A stretch of DNA of 64,000 nt from JAHDVS01 sp964370985 (GCA_964370985.1 CAYJLE010000012.1:1-64000); one strand, 5' to 3'; shown: positions 49,034 to 58,429, numbered from the stretch's first letter. The notes: a model not told the origin generated them from the sequence alone. Numbers and translations: made by a program.

Positions 49034-49861
49034 CTAGCCGCGGGCCGCCCGCAGCACGAGCTCGACCGCCTCGGGCCGGGCGCAGAACCGAAACGGCACG
49101 AACGTCGTGCCGAGCCCGCGCGAGACCACGAGCGTCGTCCCGCGCGTGCGGAAGACCCCCTCCGGGTAGCGCGGCGACCGGTGCGCGAGCGGAACCCTGC
49201 CGCCCGGCCAGGGCAAGCAGATCTGCCCGCCGTGCAGGTGACCCGAGACGACGAGCTGGAACGCGCCGAGCGGCAGGTCGTCGACGACCTCCGGGAAGTG
49301 GCAGAGCAGGATCCTCAGGTCGGCGACCGGGTCGGCCAGCTCCCAGGGCCGCGAGCGCCCTGCCGCGTACGCGAGCGGATCGACGCCGGCGAGCTGCACG
49401 CGCACGCCGCCCACGTTCAGCGTGACGGCCTCGTCGCGAAGGAGCACGGCGCCGGCGGCGGCGAGATCCGCGACTTCGCGGCCGCCGCTGAACGGGTCGC
49501 GTGTGACGGCGACATCGTGGTTTCCGAGCACGGCGTAGATGCCGTGCCTCGGCCGAAGGCGGCGCAGGCCGTCAACGAGCTGACGCTCGCCGCCCGGCCC
49601 GGAGACGAGGTCGCCGGTGATCACAACGAGGTCGGGCCCGCGCGCGGCCGCCCAGGCGAGCGCCTTCGCGACAGCGCGGCGGCCGAGCGAGGGGGTGTCG
49701 AGGTGGAAGTCGGAGAGGTGCACGACCGTGAGCCCGTCGAGCGCCCGCGGCAGACCCGGCAAGGCCAGCTCGAGGCGGCGAAGCTCGACCCACTGCGACT
49801 CGAACAGGCCCCACGCGAGGCCGGCGCCGAGCGCCGCCTCGAGCGCCCGCCCCCGGCTCAC
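49034..49861 (-). CDS. metallophosphoesterase (YkuE/LpxG-like)
   Basis: A 275-residue calcineurin-like phosphoesterase. All metal motifs are visible: HLSDFHLD, GDLVSG, GNHD and SGHLHGGQ. A hydrophobic N-terminus (ALGAGLAWGLFESQW) probably anchors it to the membrane. Relatives cleave lipid-linked or nucleotide pyrophosphates. GTG start at 49861 overlapping the stop of the small membrane protein upstream by 4 nt. Confidence 0.88.
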   Translation of the reverse strand: MSRGRALEAALGAGLAWGLFESQWVELRRLELALPGLPRALDGLTVVHLSDFHLDTPSLGRRAVAKALAWAAARGPDLVVITGDLVSGPGGERQLVDGLRRLRPRHGIYAVLGNHDVAVTRDPFSGGREVADLAAAGAVLLRDEAVTLNVGGVRVQLAGVDPLAYAAGRSRPWELADPVADLRILLCHFPEVVDDLPLGAFQLVVSGHLHGGQICLPWPGGRVPLAHRSPRYPEGVFRTRGTTLVVSRGLGTTFVPFRFCARPEAVELVLRAARG

Positions 49862-50049
49862 CCCGGGCGTGAGTCAGCTTCGAGCCGCTCGCGCGCCTCG
49901 CCGACCACGCGCCGGATCGCCTCGTGACGACCCGACGAGCCGCCGTTCCCGACCGGGTCGCCCACCGCCACGCGGCGGCGGGAGGTTGCTGCCGCGTACG
50001 CGGCGGCGGCGGCCCCGGCGAGAAGAGCAAGCGCGACCTTCCAGCTCAT
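49858..50049 (-). CDS. small single-helix membrane protein
   Basis: A 63-residue protein from the ATG at 50049 (MSWKVALALL), with one N-terminal helix of Ala/Leu and a basic, then helical cytosolic tail (HEAIRRVVGEARERLEA). A GTG three codons upstream is an alternative start. Its stop overlaps the phosphoesterase start, so the two are coupled and it may help place that enzyme at the membrane. No family recognised. Confidence 0.6.
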   Translation of the reverse strand: MSWKVALALLAGAAAAAYAAATSRRRVAVGDPVGNGGSSGRHEAIRRVVGEARERLEADSRPG

Positions 50050-50092
50050 CGAGCCCACATGCTACGCGCCGGCCGCGACGCGCGGGCTGCCC

Positions 50093-50098
50093 TATAGT
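50093..50098 (+). promoter_or_regulatory. -10 box of the exported protein gene
   Basis: TATAGT lies 7 nt before the ATG at 50106, indicating a leaderless transcript. Confidence 0.45.
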
Positions 50099-50105
50099 CC
50101 GTGGT

Positions 50106-51230
50106 ATGGGACGGGCTGCCCGCCTCGTCGCGGCGGCACTGGCCGCGATCGCGGTCCTGCCTCTGTCAGCGACCGGAGCGCCTGACGCCGGCACGACGAT
50201 CCTGCAGACCGCCGGTCGGGCCCTCTTCCTCGCCGCAGACGGCCCCCGCGTAGCCGTCGCGACGGCGGCCAGAGGAACGAGCTGCGACCGGATCGTCGTC
50301 TGGACGCCCGCGACGAAGAAGACCACGAGCTTCGCGGCCGGCACGAACTGCCGCGGAGGAGGCAGCTCCGCGGGCGAGTTCCTGGCGGAGCTCGCTCTCG
50401 CCGGGACCAGGCTTGCCTGGGTCGAGGGCTACCAGGGCAACCTCCAGGATCTCGTTCTGAAGACGCGCGTCCTCGGCAAGAAGAGGGTCACGGAGATCGC
50501 CTTCGCCGAGAATCACAACGGCGCAGAGGGTGAAGTCGACGGGGACTACCTCGGCCACGTCCACGGCGACGGGTCGCTCCTCGTCTTCAACACCTGGTCG
50601 GTGTGCACCGCCTACCCGGCCGGATTCGAGATCGACCCCTCGGTTCCGCAGTGCGACGAGCCGGCGTCGGGCAGCGAGGTCGTCGAGCGGGTGAGCGAGC
50701 AGATGCTCTGGAAGATCACGAGCCCCACGAAAGCTCTCGTCGCCTCCGGCGAGAAGACGCTGGCCGCACAGTCGGTCTCGGACGGGAACATCGCGACCCT
50801 GCAGGAAGGCGGCTTCGCGGTCGTCCCCGTCGCCGGCGGCGGGATCGCGTCGTTCGTGGCCCCGGTGGAAGGCATCGCAGTCTCGGGCACCCACACGGTC
50901 ATCCTCCGACCGGACGGAACTCTCGAAGAGGTCTCCGTCGAGTCGCCGGTCCCGCCGCCGCGACCGGTCGGAGCGCCCCCCGGGACGACGCCGGTGCTGA
51001 CCGACCTCCACGGGCTCGTGGCCGTGGTCGTGGCCGGCCGGAAGGTGTACCTGGTCTCGCTGACCGACGGAAGCAGGCACGTGATCAGCGTCCCCGGCAC
51101 CGGGCCGATCGACGCCGAGCTGGACGACGCAGGCCTCTTCTACTCATACAGCGTCAGCAGCGGCCAGAAGCGGGGCCGGGTGGCGTTCGTCCCGCTGGCG
51201 ACCGTGATCGCCCAGCTCACCAGCGGCTAG
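50106..51230 (+). CDS. exported beta-rich protein of unknown function
   Basis: A 374-residue protein with a signal peptide (MGRAARLVAAALAAIAVLPLS and cleavage near ATGAPDA). The mature part consists of repeated beta strands with patterns such as DGPRVAVAT, GTRLAWVEGY, DGSLLVFN and LDDAGLFYSYS that suggest a WD40/TolB-like beta-propeller. Four cysteines (TSCDRI, TNCRGG, SVCTAY, PQCDEP) could form two disulfides. No enzyme motif. It is divergent from the phosphoesterase pair with a TATAGT -10 box near the start. Confidence 0.65.
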   Translation: MGRAARLVAAALAAIAVLPLSATGAPDAGTTILQTAGRALFLAADGPRVAVATAARGTSCDRIVVWTPATKKTTSFAAGTNCRGGGSSAGEFLAELALAGTRLAWVEGYQGNLQDLVLKTRVLGKKRVTEIAFAENHNGAEGEVDGDYLGHVHGDGSLLVFNTWSVCTAYPAGFEIDPSVPQCDEPASGSEVVERVSEQMLWKITSPTKALVASGEKTLAAQSVSDGNIATLQEGGFAVVPVAGGGIASFVAPVEGIAVSGTHTVILRPDGTLEEVSVESPVPPPRPVGAPPGTTPVLTDLHGLVAVVVAGRKVYLVSLTDGSRHVISVPGTGPIDAELDDAGLFYSYSVSSGQKRGRVAFVPLATVIAQLTSG

Positions 51231-51245
51231 CGAGATCGCGGCAGC

Positions 51246-51264
51246 GAGGCGCCTACCGCGCCTC
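51246..51264. terminator. hairpin between convergent genes
   Basis: A 7-bp GAGGCGC/GCGCCTC stem with a five-base loop lies between the exported protein gene and sdhE. No U-tract. Confidence 0.5.
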
Positions 51265-51293
51265 ATGGGCCGAGCGAGCGCCCGGGGCGGCGG

Positions 51294-52178
51294 CTACGCG
51301 AGCTCGAGCTTCTCGAGCACCGGGCGCATCGAGACGACGTGGCGCTTGAACTTCAGCTCCGCGTCCTCGAGCCCGGCGGCGACTCCGATCAGCTGGGCGA
51401 GATGGAAGATCGGCATCTCGAACGGGCGCCCGGTCTTCGCCTCGAGCTTCTGCTGCCAGGCGTCGAGCGAGAGGTGGCAGAGCGGGCACGGCGTCACCAT
51501 CGCGTCGGCGCCGGCATCGAGCGCCTGCTGCACCGGCTGGATCAGCTCGCCGAGCGCGATCTCCTCGCGCGCCTGGATGATCGGGAACCCGCAGCACTTG
51601 ACCTTGGCGGGGTAGTCGACGGCCTCGCCGCCGCAGGCCGCGATGATCGCCTCGAGCGTGTGCGGGCGATCGGGGTCGTCGACGCCGAGCAGCTTCGAGG
51701 GTCGGAGGATCTGGCAGCCGTAGAACGGCGCGATCCGCAGCCCCTTCAGCCCCTTGTGTGCGACCTGCTTCAGCTTCTCGTAGCCGTCCCCCTCGGAGAC
51801 GAGCCAGAGGAAGTGCTTCACCTCGACGCCGCCGTTGTACGGGGGGGCGCCCACGGCCTCCAGGTTCTCGTTGACGCGCTCGCGCAGAGCGTCGTCGCCC
51901 TTCAGCTCGAGGTCGGCCTGACGCAGGTTGAGCGTGCACACGTTGCAGATCGTCATCAGCGTGTCTGCACCCGTCTGCTCCGCGTACGCCAGGATCCGCG
52001 CGTTCAGGTGCACGTAGTAGTCGGGCTCGGCCTCGTGGATGTCGCCGGCTCCGCAGCAGGTGACCGACTCGAGCTCCTCGAGCTCGAAGCCGAGCCTCGG
52101 CGCGAGCGCCTGCGTGGCGATGTCGAGCTCCTTGGCGGAGAGCGACGCGAGACAGCCCTTGTAGTAGGCGAGCTTCAT
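51294..52178 (-). CDS. sdhE: type-E succinate dehydrogenase third subunit (HdrB-like)
   Basis: A 294-residue protein with two cysteine-rich CCG domains: YYKGCLAS...TCCGAGD with CNVC, and FYGCQILRP...KCCGFP with TPCPLC. This is the SdhE/HdrB-type subunit that replaces the membrane cytochrome b anchor in type-E succinate:quinone reductases and holds a non-cubane Fe-S cluster. No membrane helix. The ATG overlaps the sdhB stop (ATGA). It should link SdhAB to the membrane quinone pool or another acceptor. Confidence 0.9.
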   Translation of the reverse strand: MKLAYYKGCLASLSAKELDIATQALAPRLGFELEELESVTCCGAGDIHEAEPDYYVHLNARILAYAEQTGADTLMTICNVCTLNLRQADLELKGDDALRERVNENLEAVGAPPYNGGVEVKHFLWLVSEGDGYEKLKQVAHKGLKGLRIAPFYGCQILRPSKLLGVDDPDRPHTLEAIIAACGGEAVDYPAKVKCCGFPIIQAREEIALGELIQPVQQALDAGADAMVTPCPLCHLSLDAWQQKLEAKTGRPFEMPIFHLAQLIGVAAGLEDAELKFKRHVVSMRPVLEKLELA

Positions 52179-53278
52179 CGGGTGGGGCTCCCTTCCTGGG
52201 CGGGCGTCTCGGGCAGGTACGGCTTCGGGAACGAGCCCGGGCCGTACGGGCCGCGCTCGGCCGCCGCGACGTCCTCGTGCTTCTCGATGCGACCGAGGGC
52301 CTTCTCCCCCTGGACGATCCCGGCTGCGCCGTCGCGCCCCTGCACGCGAACGATGTCGTGGAGCCGGCGCGACTCCCGGACGTCCTTCGCGACGTGCGGC
52401 GGGAACGGCAGCGGCACCTTGCCACGCCTGGCGAGCGAGAGCGCGAACTTGATCTCCCGGATCGACTTCACGATCCCCTGGGTCTTCGGGACGAGCTCCG
52501 TCTCGCGCAGCCACCCGGTCGTCTTCGCGGAATGGACGAACCACTTCGCGTGGCGTGCGCCCATGTCGCGATCGACCCCGTGGCGCACCGCCTCGGCACC
52601 GAGCTTCGCGATCGCGTCGCGCGGGTCGACGCCCTTGGGGCAGCGCTCGTTGCAGTAGTAGCAGCGGGTGCAGGCCCAGATCCCGTGGTGGTCGGAATAC
52701 GCCTCGAGCCGCTCGACGGCCTTGCGGTCGCGCGGGTCGCCGACGAAGCGGAAGCCCTTGGCCAGCGCGGCCGGCCCGAAGAACTCGGGGTCGGACTCCA
52801 TCGAGTTGCACTCCGACACGCAGCAGCCGCACATGATGCAGAGCGACTCCTTGTGGATCGGCCGCATCTGCGCGGGCGTGGCGAGGAACTCCCGCTCCGG
52901 CACCTCCTCGTAGCCCGTCTCGAGCCACGGCTCCATCGCGCGCACCTTCGACCAGAACGGGCTCATGTCGACGACGAGGTCCTTGACGACCGGCAGGTTC
53001 CCCATCGGGGAGATCACGGGGATGCGGCCGGCCCGGGCGATCGGCTCCATCCGGGTCTTGCAGGCGAGCACGGCGGCCCCGTCCATGCGCATCCCGCAGG
53101 AGCCGCAGATCATCATCCGGCAGCTCTTGCGGTACGAGAGCGACCCATCCTGGCGATCCTTGACCAGGTCGAGGACGTCGAGCAGGGTTGCCCATTCGGG
53201 CGCGTCGATCTCGTAGTCCACGAGGCGGCGCTCGCCGCTCGCCGGGTCGAACCTCCAGATCTTGAGCGCTACCTGCAC
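52175..53278 (-). CDS. sdhB: succinate dehydrogenase iron-sulfur subunit, extended
   Basis: A 367-residue subunit. The [2Fe-2S] site is SCRMMICGSCGM with LACKT, and two more clusters are held by CIMCGCCVSEC and CTRCYYCNERCPKG. Family members are usually about 230-260 residues; here an extra C-terminal region of about 100 residues (KTTGWLRETELVPKTQGI onward) is present, as in type-E enzymes. It lies between sdhA and sdhE in one operon. Confidence 0.94.
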   Translation of the reverse strand: MQVALKIWRFDPASGERRLVDYEIDAPEWATLLDVLDLVKDRQDGSLSYRKSCRMMICGSCGMRMDGAAVLACKTRMEPIARAGRIPVISPMGNLPVVKDLVVDMSPFWSKVRAMEPWLETGYEEVPEREFLATPAQMRPIHKESLCIMCGCCVSECNSMESDPEFFGPAALAKGFRFVGDPRDRKAVERLEAYSDHHGIWACTRCYYCNERCPKGVDPRDAIAKLGAEAVRHGVDRDMGARHAKWFVHSAKTTGWLRETELVPKTQGIVKSIREIKFALSLARRGKVPLPFPPHVAKDVRESRRLHDIVRVQGRDGAAGIVQGEKALGRIEKHEDVAAAERGPYGPGSFPKPYLPETPAQEGSPTR

Positions 53279-53293
53279 GTCACGGATCCCTTC

Positions 53294-54979
53294 CTAGTAC
53301 TTGCGCTCCTGGGGCTCCCACTTGGTCATTCGCACCGGCCTGTAGCCGAGCTTCGGGCCCCCGTTCTCCCAGGTGACGATCGAATGCTTGAGGAAAGCCT
53401 CGTCGTCACGGGTCGGGTAGTCGTACGGGCGCGCGTGCGCGCCGCGACTCTCCTTGCGCGCGATCCCGCCCTCGAGCATGCAGGCGGCGATGTCGAGCAT
53501 CGCGCCGAGCTCGATCGCCTGCGTGAGGTCGTTGTTGAACACGTCGCCCTTGTCCTCGACGACGACGCCTCGGTAGCGCTCGCGCAGCTCGCCGATGATC
53601 TCGCGCTGCCGCAGCATCTTCTCCTCGCGCCGGAAGACCCCGAAGTTGTCGAGCATCGACGTGCCGAGCTCATCGCGGATCGCGTGGGGCCGCTCGCCGC
53701 TCGACCGGCCGACCAACTCCGCGATCGCCCGCTCGGCGTCGGCGACGGCCGACGCGGGAACGTTTGCGGGCGCCTGGTCGGAGAGCGCCTGCTCGGCCGC
53801 GGCCTTCCCGGCCCGCCGGCCGAACGTGATCGTCTCCATCAGCGAGTTGCCGCCGAGGCGGTTCGCGCCGTGGACGGAGACGCAGGCGACCTCGCCGGCC
53901 GCGTACAGGCCCGGCAGATCGGTCGCGCCGACGTTATCGGTCTCGACGCCGCCCATCTGGTAGTGGGCGCCGGGCCGGACCGGGATCGGGTCGTAGATCG
54001 GGTCGACGCCCGCGTAGGTCATCGCGAGCTCCCGCGAGCCCGGCAGCCGCTCGAGGATCTTCTCGGCGCCGAGGTGGCGCAGGTCGAGCAGGACGGAGCC
54101 GTTGATTCCGCGGCCGGCGTCGATCTCCGTCTGCTCCGAGCGCGACACGACGTCGCGGCTCGCGAGCTCGAGCGCGTTCGGTGCGTAGCGCGCCATGAAC
54201 CGCTCGCCGTCCTTGTTCAGGAGGTACCCGCCCTCGCCGCGGCACCCCTCCGTGATCAGGATCCCGCTCGGATACAGCGTGGTTGGGTGAAACTGCATGA
54301 ACTCGATGTCCTTGAGCCCAACGCCCGCGCGCAGCGCCATCGACATCCCGTCGCCGGTACACGCCCAGGCGTTCGTCGTCGCTCGGTAGATCCGCCCGAC
54401 CCCGCCGGTGGCGAGAACGACGGTCTTGGCTCCGAGCGCCTTGACCCCGCCGCGCATGAGATCCCAGCAGACGACGCCCCTGCAGCGCCCGCCGTCGACG
54501 ACCAACTCGTACGCAAAGTACTCCTCGTAGGTGGGTATCGCCCGGCGCATCACCTGCTCATAGAGGACGTGCAGCAGGACGTGGCCAGTGATGTCCGCGG
54601 CGAACACCGTGCGCGGCGAGCCGGCGGCCCCGAACGGACGCTGGGCGAGCTTGCCGTCGGGGGTACGCGAGAACACGCAGCCCCAGTGCTCGAGCTGGTA
54701 GATGTCGCCGGGCGCCTCGGCCGTGAAGACCTCGATCGCGTCCTGGTCGCCGAGGTAGTCGGAGCCCTTGACGGTGTCGAACGCGTGCTTCTCCGGGCTG
54801 TCCTCGGCAGCGTTCCCGAGCGCGGCGTTGATGCCGCCCTCGGCGGCGCCGGAGTGGCTGCGCGTCGGGTGGAGCTTCGAGACGAGCGCGACGTCGGCGC
54901 CTGCGTCGTGTGCCTCGATCGCTGCCCGCATGCCCGCGCAGCCAGCTCCCACGACCAGGACGTCGTGCCTTGCCTCCAC
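53294..54979 (-). CDS. sdhA: succinate dehydrogenase flavoprotein subunit
   Basis: A 561-residue flavoprotein that oxidises succinate to fumarate. FAD motif VVGAGCAGMRAAIEA, the covalent-FAD His region RSHSGAAEGGINAALGN, the active-site HPTTLYPSG and GANRLGGNSLMETITFG are all present. The GTG at 54979 directly precedes the FAD fold. It heads the sdhA-sdhB-sdhE operon and is divergent from pckG with 88 nt between starts. Confidence 0.95.
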   Translation of the reverse strand: MEARHDVLVVGAGCAGMRAAIEAHDAGADVALVSKLHPTRSHSGAAEGGINAALGNAAEDSPEKHAFDTVKGSDYLGDQDAIEVFTAEAPGDIYQLEHWGCVFSRTPDGKLAQRPFGAAGSPRTVFAADITGHVLLHVLYEQVMRRAIPTYEEYFAYELVVDGGRCRGVVCWDLMRGGVKALGAKTVVLATGGVGRIYRATTNAWACTGDGMSMALRAGVGLKDIEFMQFHPTTLYPSGILITEGCRGEGGYLLNKDGERFMARYAPNALELASRDVVSRSEQTEIDAGRGINGSVLLDLRHLGAEKILERLPGSRELAMTYAGVDPIYDPIPVRPGAHYQMGGVETDNVGATDLPGLYAAGEVACVSVHGANRLGGNSLMETITFGRRAGKAAAEQALSDQAPANVPASAVADAERAIAELVGRSSGERPHAIRDELGTSMLDNFGVFRREEKMLRQREIIGELRERYRGVVVEDKGDVFNNDLTQAIELGAMLDIAACMLEGGIARKESRGAHARPYDYPTRDDEAFLKHSIVTWENGGPKLGYRPVRMTKWEPQERKY

Positions 54980-55067
54980 GAGGCCAACCCTATCGGATCC
55001 GCCGGCACGAACGGACAGGAACCGCGCACCGGAGCGGCGACGGCAGCGGAGCGCTACGCTGCCCGGC

Positions 55068-56939
55068 ATGACGCAGCTCGAGGACCGGCTCCGCGGTGCC
55101 TCGCCCGAGCCCCCGAACCTGCGCCACGCTCGCCTGCGGGCCTGGGTCGAGGAGCTCGCGGAACTGTGCCAGCCCGACGCGGTTCACTGGTGCGACGGGT
55201 CCGACGAGGAGTACGGGCGGATGTGCGACCTCCTCGTCGAGACCGGCACGTTCGTGAGGCTGAACGACGAGAAGCGGCCGAACAGCTACCTCTCCCGCTC
55301 CGACGCGGGCGACGTCGCCCGCGTCGAGGATCGCACGTTCGTGTGCAGCCTCGCCAGGGTCGACGCCGGCCCGACGAACAACTGGGTCGACCCGCGCGAG
55401 ATGCACGCGACGCTCCGCCGGCTGTTCGACGGCTGCATGCGGGGCCGCACGATGTACGTCGTCCCGTTCAGCATGGGGCCGATCGGCTCCCCGATCGCGT
55501 ATTGCGGGATCGAGGTCACCGACTCCCCGTACGTCGTCGCCTCGATGCGGATCATGACCCGGATGGGCTTGCAGGTACTCGACGCGCTCGGCCGGGACGG
55601 CGAGTTCGCGCCCTGCGTGCACAGTGTCGGCAGGCCGCTCGAGCCCGGCGAGGAGGACGTCCCGTGGCCGTGCAACGAGGAGAAGTACATCGTCCACTTC
55701 CCGGAGGAGCGAGCGATCTGGTCGTACGGCTCGGGCTACGGGGGCAACGCGCTGCTCGGCAAGAAGTGCCTGGCGCTGCGGATCGCGTCGAGGATCGCCC
55801 ACGACGAGGGCTGGCTCGCCGAGCACATGCTGATCCTCGGCGTCGAGTCCCCGGAGGGCGAGAAGACCTACGTGGCGGCAGCCTTCCCGAGCGCGTGCGG
55901 CAAGACGAACTTCGCGATGCTGATCCCGCCCGAGGCGCTGTCCGACTGGAAGGTGACGACGGTCGGCGACGACATCGCCTGGATCAAGCTCGGCGCGGAC
56001 GGGCAGCTGCACGCGATCAACCCGGAGAACGGCCTCTTCGGCGTCGCGCCTGGCACGTCCTCGAGGTCGAACCCGAACGCGATGGCCTCGTGCGCCGCTA
56101 ACGCGATCTTCACGAACGTGGCCCTGACGCCCGACGGCGACGTGTGGTGGGAGGGGATGACCGAGGAGCCGCCACCGGAGCTCGTCGACTGGCGCGGCGA
56201 GCGCTGGACGCCCGGGTGCGGCCGCCCGGCTGCCCACCCGAACGCGCGCTTCACCGCTCCGCTCGAGCAGTGTCCGTCGCTCGACCCGGAGTGGGACAAC
56301 CCGGGCGGAGTGCCGATCAGCGCGTTCGTGTTCGGCGGCCGGCGCCGGGACACCGTTCCACTGGTGCAGCAGGCGTTCAACTGGACGTATGGCGTCTACC
56401 TCGGGGCGACGATGGGCTCGGAGACGACCGCGGCCGCCGCGGGCGCGACCGGGGCGGTTCGGCGCGACCCCATGGCGATGCTGCCGTTCTGCGGCTACCA
56501 CATGGCGAGCTACTGGAATCACTGGCTCCGGTTCGGCCGGAGCGTCCCCCACCCGCCCCGGATCTTCGGCGTCAACTGGTTTCGCCGCAACGAGAGCGGC
56601 GACTTCCTCTGGCCGGGCTACGGCGAGAACATGCGCGTTCTCAAGTGGATCGTCCAGCGCGCGAACGGGCAGGTCAGTGGGATCGAGAGCCCGATCGGCT
56701 GGATGCCGCGCTACGAGGAGCTCGACTGGCGTGGGCTCGAGGACTTCTCGCCCGAGCGGTTCGGCGAGCTGATGTCGATCGACCGGGAGGAGTGGGCGCG
56801 CGAGCTGCTCTCCCACGAGGAGCTGTTCTCGGATCTCTACGACCGGCTGCCGAAGGAGATGATCTTCGTCCGTCAGCTGCTCCTCTCGGCTCTCTTCCGC
56901 TCGCCGGCCCGCTGGGAGATCTCGGCCAACAACGGCTGA
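55068..56939 (+). CDS. pckG: phosphoenolpyruvate carboxykinase (GTP)
   Basis: Gluconeogenic enzyme converting oxaloacetate and GTP to PEP, 623 residues. The P-loop is AAAFPSACGKTNFAML, and TTVGDDIAWI plus NPENGLFGVAPGT are the metal and substrate segments; FNWTYGVYLGATMGSE is in the C-terminal half. Actinobacteria generally have this GTP form. It is divergent from the sdh operon, so TCA-cycle and gluconeogenic genes share a control region. A strong hairpin follows. Confidence 0.96.
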   Translation: MTQLEDRLRGASPEPPNLRHARLRAWVEELAELCQPDAVHWCDGSDEEYGRMCDLLVETGTFVRLNDEKRPNSYLSRSDAGDVARVEDRTFVCSLARVDAGPTNNWVDPREMHATLRRLFDGCMRGRTMYVVPFSMGPIGSPIAYCGIEVTDSPYVVASMRIMTRMGLQVLDALGRDGEFAPCVHSVGRPLEPGEEDVPWPCNEEKYIVHFPEERAIWSYGSGYGGNALLGKKCLALRIASRIAHDEGWLAEHMLILGVESPEGEKTYVAAAFPSACGKTNFAMLIPPEALSDWKVTTVGDDIAWIKLGADGQLHAINPENGLFGVAPGTSSRSNPNAMASCAANAIFTNVALTPDGDVWWEGMTEEPPPELVDWRGERWTPGCGRPAAHPNARFTAPLEQCPSLDPEWDNPGGVPISAFVFGGRRRDTVPLVQQAFNWTYGVYLGATMGSETTAAAAGATGAVRRDPMAMLPFCGYHMASYWNHWLRFGRSVPHPPRIFGVNWFRRNESGDFLWPGYGENMRVLKWIVQRANGQVSGIESPIGWMPRYEELDWRGLEDFSPERFGELMSIDREEWARELLSHEELFSDLYDRLPKEMIFVRQLLLSALFRSPARWEISANNG

Positions 56940-56946
56940 CGGCGTC

Positions 56947-56964
56947 CCGCCCGCAGGCGGGCGG
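56947..56964 (+). terminator. pckG terminator hairpin
   Basis: An 8-bp CCGCCCGC/GCGGGCGG inverted repeat 7 nt past the pckG stop, followed by TTGAG. Very G+C rich; the innermost pair probably opens to form the loop. Confidence 0.55.
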
Positions 56965-56981
56965 TTGAGCCACGTCGCACG

Positions 56982-58391
56982 ATGTGGGATGATCGGGCGG
57001 TCATCGGGCGCCGCTTCCTCCCACTGGTAGCAGCCCTCGGCGCGCTCGTCGCGGTCTTCGGGGCGAGCCCCGGGCAGGCAAGACTGCTCGAAGACCCGGC
57101 CAGCGGCGTCGAGGCGCTCGTGGAGAGCTGTCCCTCGGCGGCCGAGGTCGCGAGGATCGCGGCCGAGCTCTCGCTCACGTTCGAGTACGACCCGACCGCG
57201 CCGGCGCTCGCGTGCACCGCCGCGACCGGGTCCGTGGACCTGACCGAGCTCGAGCGGCGCGCCTACCAGGCACTGCTCGTCATGGACGAGATCCCCTTCG
57301 CACGCCCGCTGCCGTGGACCGCGGCGACGCCCTACCGCTGGCTGGTCGGCGCGATCGACGGGATCCGCTTTCGCCAGCTGGGCGCCGTGTCCGGATCCTG
57401 TTGCGCGCCGGCAGGCGTGATCAGCGTCGACCCTGACGGCTACCTTCCGATCAGCGCCTGGATACACCCCCAGAGCGGCTCGGGGCTCGCGGGGCTTCTG
57501 ATCATCATCGCCCACGAGGCCCGCCACGCGGAAACGGGGCCGCACACGTGCGGCGGAGTCGACCAGACGATCGCCGAGCTCGGCGCGAACGGCGTGACGT
57601 ACTACCTCAGCCTCTGGGAGGCTCTCTACACCGGCTCGTACCTCGACTCCACGATCGCATCGGGAGAGTACAGCCGCGAGCAGGCAATCCTCTGGAGCGA
57701 GGAGCACGCCTCGATCTACTGCAACATCCCGTCGACCGATCTCGCCCTGTCGGCCGATGCCCCGGCAAAGGCCGACGCCGGCTCTGCGATCACCTGGAGC
57801 CTCGTCGCAACCAACGCCGGCGCGGCCACGGCGCCCGAGACCTACGTCTACGTCGACGTTCCCGCGACCGCGCGGTTGCTCGCCGCAACGCCCGGGGCGG
57901 GGACCTGCACCGCCTCCCCGGCCGGCGCCCCCGCTGTGATCGGGTGCGCGCTCGGCCCCCTGGCCGCTGGGGCATCCGTGGAGGTGGAGCTCAGGCTACA
58001 GCCGACGATCTCCGCCAGCGTCGTCAGGGGCGGCGGAAGCTTCGCGGCGCGCGTGACCGGGCCGGTGCTGGACCCGCTCCGCTCGAACAACGCCGTCCAG
58101 CTGCGGACGTCGATCGTGGTCGCGGAGAGGTGCCCGGGCACGCGACCGACGGAGGGCGGGCGGGTCGTCCTGGGCACGCCGGGCAACGACGTCCTTCGGG
58201 GCACGAGCGGCGGCGACGTGATCTGCGGCTTCGGCGGAAACGACGTGATCCGCGGCCTGGGCGGCAACGACTTCCTGCGCGGCGGGAGCGGGAATGACCG
58301 CCTGATCGGAGGCGCTGGCCGCGACCGCTGCATCGCCGGCGCCCCCGGCTTCGGTCGCGGCGATCGCCGCTCGGGCTGCGAGCTCGGCTAG
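56982..58391 (+). CDS. secreted putative metalloprotease with DUF11 and RTX calcium-binding repeats
   Basis: A 469-residue exported protein with a signal peptide (hydrophobic segment at about 10-30). The N-terminal domain (to about 250) contains IIAHEARHAETG, an HExxH zinc motif (H178, E179, H182), plus a Cys pair GSCCAPAG. The middle domain (about 250-385) resembles DUF11 (WSLVATNAGAATAPETYVYVDVP). The C-terminus has GGxGxD-type repeats (LGTPGNDVLRG, FGGNDVIRGL, GGNDFLRGGSGNDRLIGG, AGRDRCIAG) that bind calcium in RTX proteins. The combination suggests a secreted calcium-stabilised metallopeptidase; catalysis is unproven. It follows pckG by 42 nt but after a terminator. Confidence 0.75.
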   Translation: MWDDRAVIGRRFLPLVAALGALVAVFGASPGQARLLEDPASGVEALVESCPSAAEVARIAAELSLTFEYDPTAPALACTAATGSVDLTELERRAYQALLVMDEIPFARPLPWTAATPYRWLVGAIDGIRFRQLGAVSGSCCAPAGVISVDPDGYLPISAWIHPQSGSGLAGLLIIIAHEARHAETGPHTCGGVDQTIAELGANGVTYYLSLWEALYTGSYLDSTIASGEYSREQAILWSEEHASIYCNIPSTDLALSADAPAKADAGSAITWSLVATNAGAATAPETYVYVDVPATARLLAATPGAGTCTASPAGAPAVIGCALGPLAAGASVEVELRLQPTISASVVRGGGSFAARVTGPVLDPLRSNNAVQLRTSIVVAERCPGTRPTEGGRVVLGTPGNDVLRGTSGGDVICGFGGNDVIRGLGGNDFLRGGSGNDRLIGGAGRDRCIAGAPGFGRGDRRSGCELG

Positions 58392-58429
58392 CCGCGACGG
58401 GCCCCAGCGCTTCGGACTCCAACGCGGGT

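Noticed and set aside
52277..56101. Open frame of 1274 codons on the plus strand
   Set aside because: Antisense to sdhB and sdhA and out of frame with pckG; composition is that of a shadow frame.
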